Assembly (NCBI RefSeq): GCF_014779555.2 | Contig: NZ_CP094357.1 | Span: 4,154,001-4,218,000 of the forward strand | DNA: 64,000 nucleotides | Reading direction: 5' to 3' | Origin: Lysobacter capsici | GTDB taxonomy: Bacteria > Pseudomonadota > Gammaproteobacteria > Xanthomonadales > Xanthomonadaceae | Part shown: positions 1-8,601 of the stretch, piece by piece | Layout: each line of letters starts with the position of its first letter | Numbering within the stretch: the stretch's first letter is position 1 | Program-made: the position numbers and the translations under genes | Notes under the pieces: model-generated | Databases searched by the model: none | Told to the model about the DNA's origin: nothing | What the model saw: the letters and a program-made list of their open reading frames with translations, nothing else

Positions 1-6
1 GCCGCA

Positions 7-690
7 ATGTTCACGGGATAAGCGCTGCCGCGATGCTCCCTGTAGGAGCGGCGCGAGCCGCGACCGCGACACTGCGCTTGGGTCGTGACCTTTGGATCGC
101 AGCGCTTGGCGCAAGCGCTTGCTTCGCGGTACTCGCGTCATACCTGTGATGTCGCGGTCGCGGCTTGCGCCGCTCCTACAGGGGGCTGTCCGAACAATGG
201 GGGCAGCTGCCGCATCGATCCAAGCGACGGACGCCAGGCTGTTGGCCAGAATGTTCACGGGATAAGCGCTGTCGCGATGCTCCCTGTAGGAGCGGCGCGA
301 GCCGCGACCGCGACACTGCGCTTGGGTCGTGACCACTGGATCGCCGCGTCTGGCGCAAGCGCTTGCTTCGCGGTACTCGCGTCATACCTGTGATGTCTCG
401 GTCGCGGCTTGCGCCGCTCCTACAGGGGGCTGTCCGAACAATGGGGGCAGCTGCCGCATCGATCCAAGCGACGGACGCCAGGCTGTTGACCGAGATATTC
501 AAGCGAGAAGCGCTGCCGCGATGCTCCCTGTAGGAGCGGCGCGAGCCGCGACCGCGGCACTGCGCTTAGGTCGTAACCTCTGGATCGCCGCGTCTGGCGC
601 AAGCGCTTGCTTCGCGGTACTCGCGTCATACCTGTGATGTCGCGGTCGCGGCTTGCGCCGCTCCTACAGGGGGCTGTCCGGACAATGAGG
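7..690. repeat. Three tandem 244-bp units, each carrying a REP pair
   Basis: The same block recurs with an exact 244-bp period: the motif TGTAGGAGCGGCGCGAGCC starts at 41, 285 and 529, and its inverted partner ends near 180, 424 and 668. The first two units are almost identical. The third has a few changes and breaks off after about 690. Between the REP arms lies a conserved segment with CGCAAGCGCTTGC. No plausible gene is visible: the open frames here run straight through the palindromes. Confidence 0.9.
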
Positions 691-750
691 TGGGCATTCG
701 CGGCGCTTGGTGTGAGCGCTGGCTTCGCGTTATTTACGCCGTTGCCGTGG

Positions 751-782
751 TGCCGCGGTCGCGGCTCACGCCGCTCCTACAA
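751..782 (-). repeat. Single REP element
   Basis: A lone REP in the inverted orientation (GCGGTCGCGGCTCACGCCGC followed by TCCTACA) sits just downstream of the DUF2065 gene on its coding strand. It could act as a 3'-end stem-loop for the hfl transcript. No separate T-rich terminator is seen. Confidence 0.75.
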
Positions 783-809
783 GGGGCTATCGAAACCGCG
801 CGGCGGGCG

Positions 810-1001
810 TCAGCTGCTGCGCAAGACCCACAGCGCGATCACCCCGACCGCGACGACGATGCCGCCGACGATACGCAGTTGCTTGTCGGGTAGCGCCTGC
901 AATTGTTCGGCCGCGCGCTTCCAGCCGTTGGGCGCGACGAACAGGAACAGGCCTTCGAGCACTGCGACCAGGCACAGCGCTCGTATCAGTTCACCGGCCA
1001 T
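810..1001 (-). CDS. DUF2065 small membrane protein
   Basis: This 63-residue protein has two hydrophobic stretches (about residues 4-22 and 43-58) separated by a polar loop with the APNGW-type turn typical of DUF2065 (YjeT-like) proteins. It begins 6 bp after the hflC stop, so it is the last gene of the miaA-hfq-hflX-hflK-hflC cluster. DUF2065 genes are commonly found next to hflC; their function is unknown. Size and position agree with the family. Confidence 0.85.
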   Translation of the reverse strand: MAGELIRALCLVAVLEGLFLFVAPNGWKRAAEQLQALPDKQLRIVGGIVVAVGVIALWVLRSS

Positions 1002-1007
1002 GTCCGA

Positions 1008-1871
1008 TCAGCGATCGGACTTGAGGTATTGCAGGAACGGATCGTCGCGGTCCAGCACGATCACGCTCTGGCCGTCGGCGAAGGACTTGCGGTAGCTCTC
1101 CAGGCTGCGCTGGAAGGCGAAGAACGCCGGGTCCTTGTTGGCGGCAATGCCGTAGATGCGGGTGGCCTCGGCATCGCCCTCGCCGCGCGAACGCTGGGCG
1201 TCGCGCTCGGCTTCGGCCAGGATCACGGTCTTGTCGCGGTCGGCGGTGGCGCGGATCGCCTGCGCCAGTTCGAAACCTTCGGCGCGCAGCTGGCTGGCGA
1301 CCTGCAGGCGCTGCGACTTCATCTGGTTGTACACCGACGCCAGCACGTTGCTGTCCTGCGGCAGGTCGATGCGCTTGATCCGGATGTCCTTGATCTGGAC
1401 ACCCAGGGTCGCCGCGCCCTTGTTGATCGCGACCAGTTGTTTGCCGATCACCGCTTCGCGATCGCCCTTGACCACGTCGAGCAGCTTGAGCGAGTTGATC
1501 TCGTTGCGCAGCGAATCGCGGATGATCGGCGCCAGACGCTCGGCCGCGACGCTTTCGTCGCCGCCGGTGGCCTGGAAGAAACGGCGCATATCCTTGATCT
1601 GGCCCACGGCGAAGAAATCGACGCTGACGTCGAGCTTGTCGGCGGTCAGGTAACGCTCGGGCTCGGCCGGCAGGATCTTCAGGCGCAGGTCGAACACGCG
1701 CTGGCTTTCGATCAGCGGCCACTTGAAGTGCAGGCCGGGGCCAAGGTCGCTGCGCACCACGGTGCCCAGGCGGAAGATCATCGCGCTGTGACCGGCGTTG
1801 ACCACGAACATCGACCCCATCAGGGCCAACAGCAGGGCGACGCCCGCGGCAATCAGGGCGGGAACTCTCAT
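1008..1871 (-). CDS. hflC: Protease modulator HflC (SPFH/band 7)
   Basis: This 287-residue protein has an N-terminal membrane anchor (about residues 4-24) followed by an SPFH/band-7 domain and a charged helical C-terminal part rich in Ala, Glu and Arg. HflC pairs with HflK in a large periplasm-facing complex that surrounds and modulates the AAA protease FtsH. The start overlaps the hflK stop by 4 bp, so the two are probably translationally coupled. ftsH itself lies about 8 kb away in the same orientation. Confidence 0.96.
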   Translation of the reverse strand: MRVPALIAAGVALLLALMGSMFVVNAGHSAMIFRLGTVVRSDLGPGLHFKWPLIESQRVFDLRLKILPAEPERYLTADKLDVSVDFFAVGQIKDMRRFFQATGGDESVAAERLAPIIRDSLRNEINSLKLLDVVKGDREAVIGKQLVAINKGAATLGVQIKDIRIKRIDLPQDSNVLASVYNQMKSQRLQVASQLRAEGFELAQAIRATADRDKTVILAEAERDAQRSRGEGDAEATRIYGIAANKDPAFFAFQRSLESYRKSFADGQSVIVLDRDDPFLQYLKSDR

Positions 1872-2977
1872 CGCATCACCTCGTCACGGGTCTTCGGGCG
1901 CGTCGGTCGGCCGACATAGGGCACGGTGCTTTCGGTCGCGGTCACCGGGTTGAGCAACTCGGGTTGAGTCAGCGGCACGCTGACCGGACCGGGGGTGACC
2001 GCCACGCCGTTGCGATCGGCCATCGGCACGTACAGCACCTGGCGCGAATCGCCGCCGACGATCTTGCGGTTCTGGCTCAGCACGTCCTGCACGGTGTCCA
2101 GCCACATCCGCTTGCGGGTCACGTCGGGCGCGTTCTTGTACTGGTCGACCAGCAGCGAGAAGTGGGTCGCCTCGCCTTCGGCGCGGGCCACGGTCGAGGT
2201 CTTGTAGCCCTCGGCGGTGGTGCGGATGCGCTGGGCGTTACCGCGCGCTTCGGGCACGATCTTCTTGGCGTAGGCCTGGGCCTCGTTGATCGAGGTGGTC
2301 TTGTCGGCGTTGGCCCGCTGAGCTTCGTCGAACGCGTCCTTGACCTCGTCGGGCGGGCGCGCGTTGGGCAGGTTGAGCTCGGTGACGGTCAGGCCGGTCT
2401 CGTAATCCTTGAGCGAACCCTGCAAACGCTGGCGCACCTGGGTGGTCAGCACGCTGCGCGCGCCGAGCACGGTGTCCAGGTCGGAGCGGCCGATCTGCTC
2501 GCGCACCGCGCTCTGCGCGGCCTGCTTGAGCACTTCCTCGGGTTCGCGCGAACCGAACAGGTACTGGTACGGCGACTCGATCCGGTACTGGACGTTGATC
2601 TCGACGTTGACCATGTTGCCGTCGCGGGTCAGCACCGGCACGGTCTCGCTATAGGCCTTGCTCTGGGTCGCATTGACCTTGCGCACGCTCTCGATCGGCC
2701 ACGGCGCCTTGAAGTGCGGGCCGGGCTGGAGCACGCGCGAGAACACGCCGAAGCGCAGGACCACGCCGCGTTCCTGCTCGGTCACCAGCACGAAGCAGTT
2801 GAACACCATCCACAGGCCGACCAGCAACGCGACCCAGCGCAAGATGCCGCCGCCTCCGCCGCCGAACAGCCCGCGCAGCGGATCGATCAGCGCGTCGAGG
2901 CCGCGGCCTTGGGGTTTGCGTTGCCGCGACGGTCGGTTGTCGCCGGAATTGTCACTGCCGGGGGTGTTCCAGGCCAT
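1868..2977 (-). CDS. hflK: FtsH modulator HflK (SPFH/band 7)
   Basis: This 369-residue protein starts at MAWNTPGSDN, the conserved HflK start; the frame stays open about 100 bp further upstream, but that extension is not HflK-like. It has a Gly/Arg/Gln-rich N-terminus, a Gly-rich stretch (GGGGGG), one membrane segment (about residues 47-66), a band-7 domain, and a helical region with the AYAKKIVPEARG signature of HflK. It partners HflC to control FtsH access to membrane substrates. Its stop overlaps hflC. Confidence 0.96.
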   Translation of the reverse strand: MAWNTPGSDNSGDNRPSRQRKPQGRGLDALIDPLRGLFGGGGGGILRWVALLVGLWMVFNCFVLVTEQERGVVLRFGVFSRVLQPGPHFKAPWPIESVRKVNATQSKAYSETVPVLTRDGNMVNVEINVQYRIESPYQYLFGSREPEEVLKQAAQSAVREQIGRSDLDTVLGARSVLTTQVRQRLQGSLKDYETGLTVTELNLPNARPPDEVKDAFDEAQRANADKTTSINEAQAYAKKIVPEARGNAQRIRTTAEGYKTSTVARAEGEATHFSLLVDQYKNAPDVTRKRMWLDTVQDVLSQNRKIVGGDSRQVLYVPMADRNGVAVTPGPVSVPLTQPELLNPVTATESTVPYVGRPTRPKTRDEVMR

Positions 2978-3120
2978 GCCTGCTCCTAAAGAAGTGGACG
3001 CCAGGCGGAACATCCGATGTTCCGCCTGCTGCACCGGCCCGCGGCGGGGCCGGCACCGGACCGTGGCGTGGGGCGCCACGGAGATACGCGCGCGGGTTAC
3101 CGCGCGCGAACCTGTCGATT

Positions 3121-4419
3121 CTAGGTGGGGGCCTGAACGGTCTCAAGCAAGGGGCGCAATGCCTCGCCATTGGCCTGGGCGAACAGGCGCTCGGCGTCGG
3201 TCACCGCGAGGTCGACTTCGACCACCCAGCCGTGCTCGTCGGCCTGTTCGGAGCGCACCGCGCCGAGCTCGTGCAGGCGCGCGCGCAAACGCGCGTCCTG
3301 CGAGGCGATCCGCACGCTGCCGGTAACGTGGCGCAGTTGCAGGGCCTCGCCCAGCGCCTCGCGCAGCAGGTCCAGGCCCTTGCCGTCGCGGGCCGATACC
3401 CAGACCCGGTTCTTGCCCTCGCCCGGGCGGTCGATGCGCGGGGCCACGTCGTCGAGCCGGTCGATCTTGTTGAATACCAGCAATTGCGGCAAATCGCCGG
3501 CGCCGATATCGGCCAGCACCTCGTCGACCTGGGCGATGCGCTCGTCGCGCAGCGGGTCGGCGGCGTCGATCACGTGCAGCAGCAGATCGGCCTCGCGCGC
3601 CTCCGACAGGGTCGAGCGGAACGCGGCGACCAGGTCATGCGGCAAATCCCGCACGAACCCGACCGTATCGGCCAATACCGCGCCGCCACCGGGCAGATCG
3701 ATCCGGCGCACGGTCGGGTCGAGCGTTGCGAACAACTGGTCGGCGGCATACGCGTCGGCGCCGGTCATCGCATTGAACAAGGTCGACTTGCCGGCGTTGG
3801 TGTAGCCGACCAGCGCCACCCGCGGCAGCTCGCTGCGCATGCGCGCGCGGCGCATCTGGGTGCGCTGCACTTCGACCTTGTCCAGGCGCTTTTGCAGTTG
3901 CTCCAGGCGTTTTTGCAGCAGCCGGCGATCGGTTTCGAGCTGGGTTTCACCCGGGCCGCGCAGGCCGATCGAACCGCCGCGCTGGCGCTCCAGGTGGGTC
4001 CAGCCGCGGATCAGCCGGGTCGACATGTGCTTGAGCTGGGCCAGTTCGACCTGCAGCTTGCCCTCGGCGCTGTGCGCGCGCTGGGAGAAAATGTCGAGGA
4101 TCAGGCCGGTGCGGTCGACCACCCGCCGCTCCAGCAGCTTCTCCAGGTTGCGCTCCTGGCCCGGCGACAGCCGGTGGTTGACCAGGATCAGGTCGGCGCC
4201 GCTGGCGTCGGCCGCGGCCTTGACCTCGTCGAGCTTCCCGCTGCCGATGAGGATCGCCGCATTGGGCTTGTCGATGCGCGCGGTGATGACCGCGGCCACC
4301 GTGGCGCCCGCCGACCGCGCCAGATCGGCGAATTCTTCCAGAAGGTCCTCATCCGGCGCACCGCCGGCATGAGGCTGGATCAGCAGGGCGTGTTCGCCCT
4401 TCTTGGAACGCTCAAACAT
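3121..4419 (-). CDS. hflX: Ribosome-associated GTPase HflX
   Basis: This 432-residue protein has an N-terminal HflX domain with the SGKLDEVK and NHRLSPGQERNLE motifs, then a coiled-coil linker (QKRLEQLQKRLDK), then a G domain: P-loop GYTNAGKSTLFN, DTVGF switch II, and NKID for guanine recognition. HflX binds the ribosome and rescues or splits stalled or heat-damaged 70S particles. It lies between hfq and hflK, the standard order. About 140 bp separate it from hflK, leaving room for a separate promoter. Confidence 0.97.
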   Translation of the reverse strand: MFERSKKGEHALLIQPHAGGAPDEDLLEEFADLARSAGATVAAVITARIDKPNAAILIGSGKLDEVKAAADASGADLILVNHRLSPGQERNLEKLLERRVVDRTGLILDIFSQRAHSAEGKLQVELAQLKHMSTRLIRGWTHLERQRGGSIGLRGPGETQLETDRRLLQKRLEQLQKRLDKVEVQRTQMRRARMRSELPRVALVGYTNAGKSTLFNAMTGADAYAADQLFATLDPTVRRIDLPGGGAVLADTVGFVRDLPHDLVAAFRSTLSEAREADLLLHVIDAADPLRDERIAQVDEVLADIGAGDLPQLLVFNKIDRLDDVAPRIDRPGEGKNRVWVSARDGKGLDLLREALGEALQLRHVTGSVRIASQDARLRARLHELGAVRSEQADEHGWVVEVDLAVTDAERLFAQANGEALRPLLETVQAPT

Positions 4420-4506
4420 CGGGTATGGGCAACGAGTGGAGAGTGAGAACTAATGCAGATGGAGGCGACGCACCGGTTTCTCAATTCTCCCCGCCCGCGG
4501 CTCGCA

Positions 4507-4779
4507 TCATTCCGCTTCGTCGCCGCCGTCGCTGCCGTCGGCCGACTGGACATAGCCGCCGCCCGGGCCGACGCGGACGTTGCGCGCGGGGACGACGGTG
4601 GAAATGGCGTGTTTGTAGACCATCTGACTGACGGTGTTGCGCAACAGCACCACGAACTGGTCGAACGATTCGATCGTGCCCTGCAGCTTGATGCCGTTGA
4701 CCAGGTAGACCGACACCGGTACGCGTTCGCGACGCAGCGCATTCAGGAAAGGATCCTGCAGGGATTGCCCCTTAGACAT
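4507..4779 (-). CDS. hfq: RNA chaperone Hfq
   Basis: This 90-residue protein has the conserved start [13 protein letters not shown], the Sm1 region ([11 protein letters not shown]), and the Sm2 motif YKHAIST, whose Tyr, Lys and His line the U-rich RNA pocket. The C-terminal tail is Gly-rich then acidic (ending GDEAE); an acidic tip of this kind is known in Hfq to help release RNA. Hfq forms a hexameric ring that pairs small RNAs with mRNAs. The downstream neighbour is hflX. Confidence 0.98.
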   Translation of the reverse strand: MSKGQSLQDPFLNALRRERVPVSVYLVNGIKLQGTIESFDQFVVLLRNTVSQMVYKHAISTVVPARNVRVGPGGGYVQSADGSDGGDEAE

Positions 4780-4952
4780 CTTCTAGTTCCCCAGCATGTT
4801 CTAGTTATTAGGAACGGCGCGCCCTGCCCTGCGGTGCCCCGAAGGCAGGTGCTTCCGTATCGCCGGCTGTTGTCCCCACAGGGGCGACCGCCCGATGTTA
4901 ACGCAAGTCCAAGCAAACATTGCGACCCGGTTCCGGGTTTGCGCGCTCCATT

Positions 4953-5939
4953 CTAAGCGGCGTGCCCCGCCCCGCGCAGCCGGGCGCCGGCGAACAGCCT
5001 CAAGGCATGCTCCAGTTCGGCCGCGTCGCGCAAAGGATCGAACCAGCGCGCGTCAAGTTCGCCGCGCAGCCAGGTCAGCTGGCGCTTGGCCAGCTGGCGG
5101 GTGGCGTAGATGCCGCGATCGCGGAACTCGGCCGCCGGGTAAGCGCCGTCCAGATGCTCCCAGGCCTGGCGATAGCCGACCGCGCGGATCGCCGGCAGGT
5201 CCAGCGGCTGCGGATGTGCCTGCAACTGCGGCAACGCGCGCAGGCCGCGGACTTCATCGAGGAAACCCTGCGCCAGCATCGCGTCGAAACGCTGCTCGAT
5301 GCGGCCGTGCAGCACCGCGCGCTCGGCCGGCGCCAGCACCAGCTTGAGCACCCGATACGGCAATCGCGGCGGCGGCGCCTGCTCGCGCCAGTGGCTGATG
5401 CTGCGGCCGGACAGGCGATAGACCTCGAGCGCGCGCTGGATGCGCTGGGCATCGGTGGCGTGGATACGCGCGGCGGCCCGCGGGTCGATCCGGGCCAGCT
5501 CGGCGTGCAGCGCGGCCCAGCCGCGTTGTTCGGCCTCGATGCCGAGCTGCGCGCGCATCGCCGGATCGGCCTGCGGCATCTCCGACAGCCCCTGCAACAA
5601 AGCGTGGAAGTACAGCCCGGTGCCTCCGGCCAGGATCGGCAGCCGCCCGCGCGCGGCGATCGCGTCCATGGCGCGGCGCGCGTCGAGCGCGAACTCGGCA
5701 GCCGAATACGGCTGCCACGGCTCGCGCACGTCGATCAGGTGATGCGGCACCGCCGCCTGTTCCTGCGCCGACGGCTTGGCCGCGCCGATGTCGAGGCCGC
5801 GGTAGACCAGGGCCGAGTCGACGCTGACGATCTCCGCATCCAGCCGCCGCGCCCACTCCAGCGCGAGCGCGGTCTTGCCCGAGGCGGTCGGCCCCATCAG
5901 GGCGATGGCGAGCGGGCGTGGATCGGCGGAAACGTTCAT
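4953..5939 (-). CDS. miaA: tRNA dimethylallyltransferase MiaA
   Basis: This 328-residue enzyme adds the dimethylallyl group to A37 of tRNAs reading UNN codons. The P-loop [11 protein letters not shown] lies near residues 15-25, followed by [14 protein letters not shown] and the acceptor-binding [10 protein letters not shown]. Start MNVSADPRP was chosen because the residues before it (the frame is open another 117 bp) are unrelated to MiaA and overlap the start of the repeat array. The C-terminus has TWLRGE. It is the first gene of the hfq-hfl cluster. Confidence 0.96.
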   Translation of the reverse strand: MNVSADPRPLAIALMGPTASGKTALALEWARRLDAEIVSVDSALVYRGLDIGAAKPSAQEQAAVPHHLIDVREPWQPYSAAEFALDARRAMDAIAARGRLPILAGGTGLYFHALLQGLSEMPQADPAMRAQLGIEAEQRGWAALHAELARIDPRAAARIHATDAQRIQRALEVYRLSGRSISHWREQAPPPRLPYRVLKLVLAPAERAVLHGRIEQRFDAMLAQGFLDEVRGLRALPQLQAHPQPLDLPAIRAVGYRQAWEHLDGAYPAAEFRDRGIYATRQLAKRQLTWLRGELDARWFDPLRDAAELEHALRLFAGARLRGAGHAA

Positions 5940-6043
5940 TCGCGATGCGGGGTCATGCGCGGTGCGGGCCGCGGCGGTGGAATCAGCCGGCAGACTCGCA
6001 CAGCCGGGTTGATGACGAAAGCGCCGCAGCGTCCGGCGCGAGC

Positions 6044-6121
6044 AGTGGACAACCACGGCGGGCGATCACCTCGCTTGCGCACAAAAGCTGTGGAGAACCG
6101 CTGGGGCAAGCCTGTTGATAA
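6044..6121 (+). other. Loose DnaA-box-like 9-mers upstream of miaA
   Basis: Three direct-orientation 9-mers resemble the high-GC DnaA box TGTGGACAA or the classical TGTGGATAA: AGTGGACAA at 6044, TGTGGAGAA at 6089 and TGTTGATAA at 6113. Each differs from a consensus form by one base. They lead into the array of inverted pairs that starts at 6189 and lie in the miaA upstream region. Binding by DnaA is inferred from similarity only. Confidence 0.45.
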
Positions 6122-6188
6122 GCCCATCCGGCCCTTACGGCGCAACGCTTCGCGACTGTTTGTCGGTTTTTTGACCAAGCCGTTACGG

Positions 6189-6211
6189 TTGTCCACACAG
6201 CCTGTGGACAA
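6189..6211. other. Perfect inverted pair of TTGTCCACA boxes (unit 0)
   Basis: TTGTCCACA, 5-bp spacer CAGCC, then its exact inverse TGTGGACAA. TTGTCCACA is the DnaA box form favoured in GC-rich bacteria and differs from TTATCCACA at one base. This is the only copy with both boxes complete over nine bases. Confidence 0.65.
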
Positions 6212-6427
6212 GCCTGCGGACAGTTTCCAGATCACCCCCTTCGAAGCGTTGCGGTACAAGCATTGCAAGAGGTTTGGCGAAAATTTCGCCAGCGATTTTC
6301 GCTTGACGTGCGAGCGCTGATCGGCATCGCCGCGGTGGCCGGCGGCGATGCAGAAGCGCTTGGCGAATGCAAGCGTTTCGAACATTCCGCAGCCGGCGAT
6401 CCGCCGAGGCCCGCGGCCGCTCGCGCC

Positions 6428-6449
6428 TGTCCACAATGCCTGTGGACAA
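6428..6449. other. Inverted DnaA-box-like pair (unit 1)
   Basis: TGTCCACA, spacer ATGCC, TGTGGACAA. The left box has C instead of T at its first base; the right box is a full TGTGGACAA. The AT-rich box of this unit follows at about 6508-6529. Confidence 0.6.
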
Positions 6450-6597
6450 AGCTGCGGACACACGCATTGCAATCGGGTTTCACGCCTTGCGTGGCAAGGG
6501 CTGGGCAAGTTTGGCTAATTTTTGATCACCCGCCGATACCTCGCTGATATTCCGCCGCGGCTCAAATTCCGCACGGGCAGTCAAGCGTTTTGGCTTC

Positions 6598-8335
6598 CTG
6601 TAGGAGCGGCGTGAGCCGCGACCGCGAATCATGGCTGCGACGTAGCTGCGAAGTGGTGGTCGCGGCTCGCGCCGCCTCTACAGGGGGCTCTCGGGTTTTC
6701 GCGTAAGCGTGCGGGCAAGCGCTGGTCGAATCTCGTCTGGCAACTCCCGTCGCCAGGCCATCGCGATGTCCACATTGCCTGTGGGCAAAGCTGCGGATAC
6801 ACACCTTGCAATCGGGTTTCACGCCTTGTGCGGCAAGGGCTAGATAAGTTTGGCTAATTTTTGATCACTCGCCGATATCGGCCGGCGACTCAAATGTCAT
6901 CCGCACAGTCAAGTGTTTCGTATCCCACTGCAGGAGCGGCGCAAGCCGCGACCGCGAACCATGCCGACGACGCAGGTGCGAGGTCGCGGTCGCGGCTCGC
7001 GCCGCTCCTACAGGAAGCGCTCGGATTTTCGCGGAGGTATTCGGGGCAAGCGCTGGTCGAATCTCGTCTGGCAACTCCCGTCGTCAGACCATAGCGATGT
7101 CCACATTGCCTGTGGGCAAAGCTGCGGATACACGCGTTGTAATCGGGTTTCACGCCTTGTGCGGCAAGGGCTGGATAAGTTTGGCTAAATTTTGACCACG
7201 GCTGATATCGGGCCGCGGTTCAAATTTCGCGCGGGCAGTCAAGCGTTTTTTCTCCTGTAGGAGCGGCGTGAGCCGCGACCGCGAACCAAGCCCGCGACGC
7301 AGGTGCGAGGTCGCGGTCGCGGCTCACGCCGCTCCTACAGGGGCGCTCGAGTTTTCGCGGAGGTATCCGGGGCAAGCGCCGGTCGAATCTCGTCTGGCAA
7401 CTCCCGCCGTCAGACCATCGCGATGTCCACATTGCCTGTGGGCAAAGCTGCGGATACACAACTTGCAATCGGGTTTCACGCCTTACGCGATAAGGGCTAG
7501 GCAAGTTTGGCTAATTTTTGATCACCCGCCGATATCTCGCTGATATTCCGCCGCGGCTCAAATTCCGCACGGGCATTCAAGCGTTTTTTCTTCCTGTAGG
7601 AGCGGTGTGAGCCGCGACCGCGAACCAAGCCCGCGACGTAGGTGCGAGGTCGCGGTCGCGGCTTACGCCGCTCCTACAGGGGCACTCGGTTTTCACGGAG
7701 GTATGCGGGGCGAGCGCTAATCAAATCCCGCCTGGCAACTATCATCGTCAAGCCATCGCGATGTCCACATTGCCTGTGGGCAAAGCTGCGGATACACACC
7801 TTGCAATCGGGTTTCACGCCTTGTGCGACAAGGGCTGGATAAGTTTGGCTAATTTTTGATCACGCGCTGATATCGGGCCGTAACTCAAATGCCATCCACA
7901 TAGTCAAGTGTTTCGTATCTCCCTGTAGGAGCGGCGCAAGCCACGACCGCGAACCATGCCGACGACGTAGGTGCGAAGTCGCGGTCGCGGCTCACGCCGC
8001 TCCTACAGGCCCCGTGTTTTCGCGTAGGTGTGCGGCCAAGCGCCGGTCGAATCTCGTCTGCAATTACCGTCGTCAGGCCATAGCGATGTCCACATTGCCT
8101 GTGGGCAAAGCTGCGGATACACGCCTTGCAATCGGGTTTCACGCCTTGTGCGGCAAGGGCTGGGCAAGTTTGGCTAATTTTTGATCACTCGCCGATAGCG
8201 GCCGGGGACTCAAATGTCATCCGCACAGTCAAGCGTTTCGTATCCCTCTGTAGGAGCGGCGCAAGCCGCGACCGCGAACCATGCCCACGACGCAGGTGCG
8301 AGGTCTGGGTCGCGGCTAGCGCCGCTCCTACAAGG
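6598..8335. repeat. Six REP pairs inside the array
   Basis: Convergent REP arms (forward TGTAGGAGCGGCGYRAGCCG, then its inverse about 50 bp on) occur near 6598-6686, 6929-7015, 7255-7341, 7595-7681, 7923-8009 and 8249-8333. The GTAG foot and GC-rich hairpin match the REP type spread through Xanthomonadaceae intergenic DNA. The sequence between arms is variable. No REP-associated transposase gene lies in the window. Confidence 0.85.
6767..8108. other. Five imperfect inverted DnaA-box-like pairs (units 2-6)
   Basis: Each has TGTCCACA, spacer TTGCC and TGTGGGCAA, at 6767-6788, 7098-7119, 7424-7445, 7762-7783 and 8087-8108. All five share the same A-to-G change in the right box and the same spacer, so they were probably copied from one another. 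The left box is intact over eight bases in every copy. Confidence 0.55.
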
Positions 8336-8414
8336 GCACTCGGAGGTTCGTGAATGCAGGCAAGGCACGCGATGGCCGAACGCCAATCTGGCAATGATCG
8401 TCAGGCCGTCACTA

Positions 8415-8436
8415 TGTCCACAACGCCTGTGGACAA
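8415..8436. other. Inverted DnaA-box-like pair (unit 7)
   Basis: TGTCCACA, spacer ACGCC, TGTGGACAA. As in units 0 and 1, the right box keeps the full consensus. The outermost copies are thus closer to consensus than the five inner ones. The AT-rich box after it (8499-8515) is altered to TTGGCTAATTTTTAGCCAC. Confidence 0.6.
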
Positions 8437-8601
8437 GCCTGCGGACACACGCCTTGTATCGGGTTCCACGCGTTGCGCCGCAAGGCATGCGCAAGATTGG
8501 CTAATTTTTAGCCACTCACATCGACGCATGCTCGCGCTCGCGGATCGACCGCCTCAGGGCGGCCTCATCGGCGACACGCCTGGAGCGTCCTCAACGCCAG
8601 C

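Larger units (their letters stand above)
6180..8520. repeat. Array of about seven ~330-bp composite tandem repeats
   Basis: A composite unit repeats with periods of 339, 331, 326, 338, 325 and 328 bp, preceded by a partial unit 239 bp earlier. Each unit has, in order: an inverted pair of DnaA-box-like sequences; GCTGCGGA-ACAC; CCTTGCAATCGGGTTTCACG ending in GCAAGGGCT (able to fold CCTTGC against GCAAGG); an AT-rich box TTTGGCTAATTTTTGATCAC; a variable GC stretch; and a REP pair. No credible gene is present: all open frames cross the palindromes. The array separates folP from miaA. Confidence 0.9.

Noticed and set aside
1-700. Open frames of about 100 codons repeated in each 244-bp unit
   Set aside because: They read through both arms of REP palindromes and exist on both strands; no ribosome binding site or homology features.
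6180-8520. CRISPR array
   Set aside because: Periods of 325-339 bp are far too long, the repeated part exceeds 200 bp, and no cas genes are nearby.
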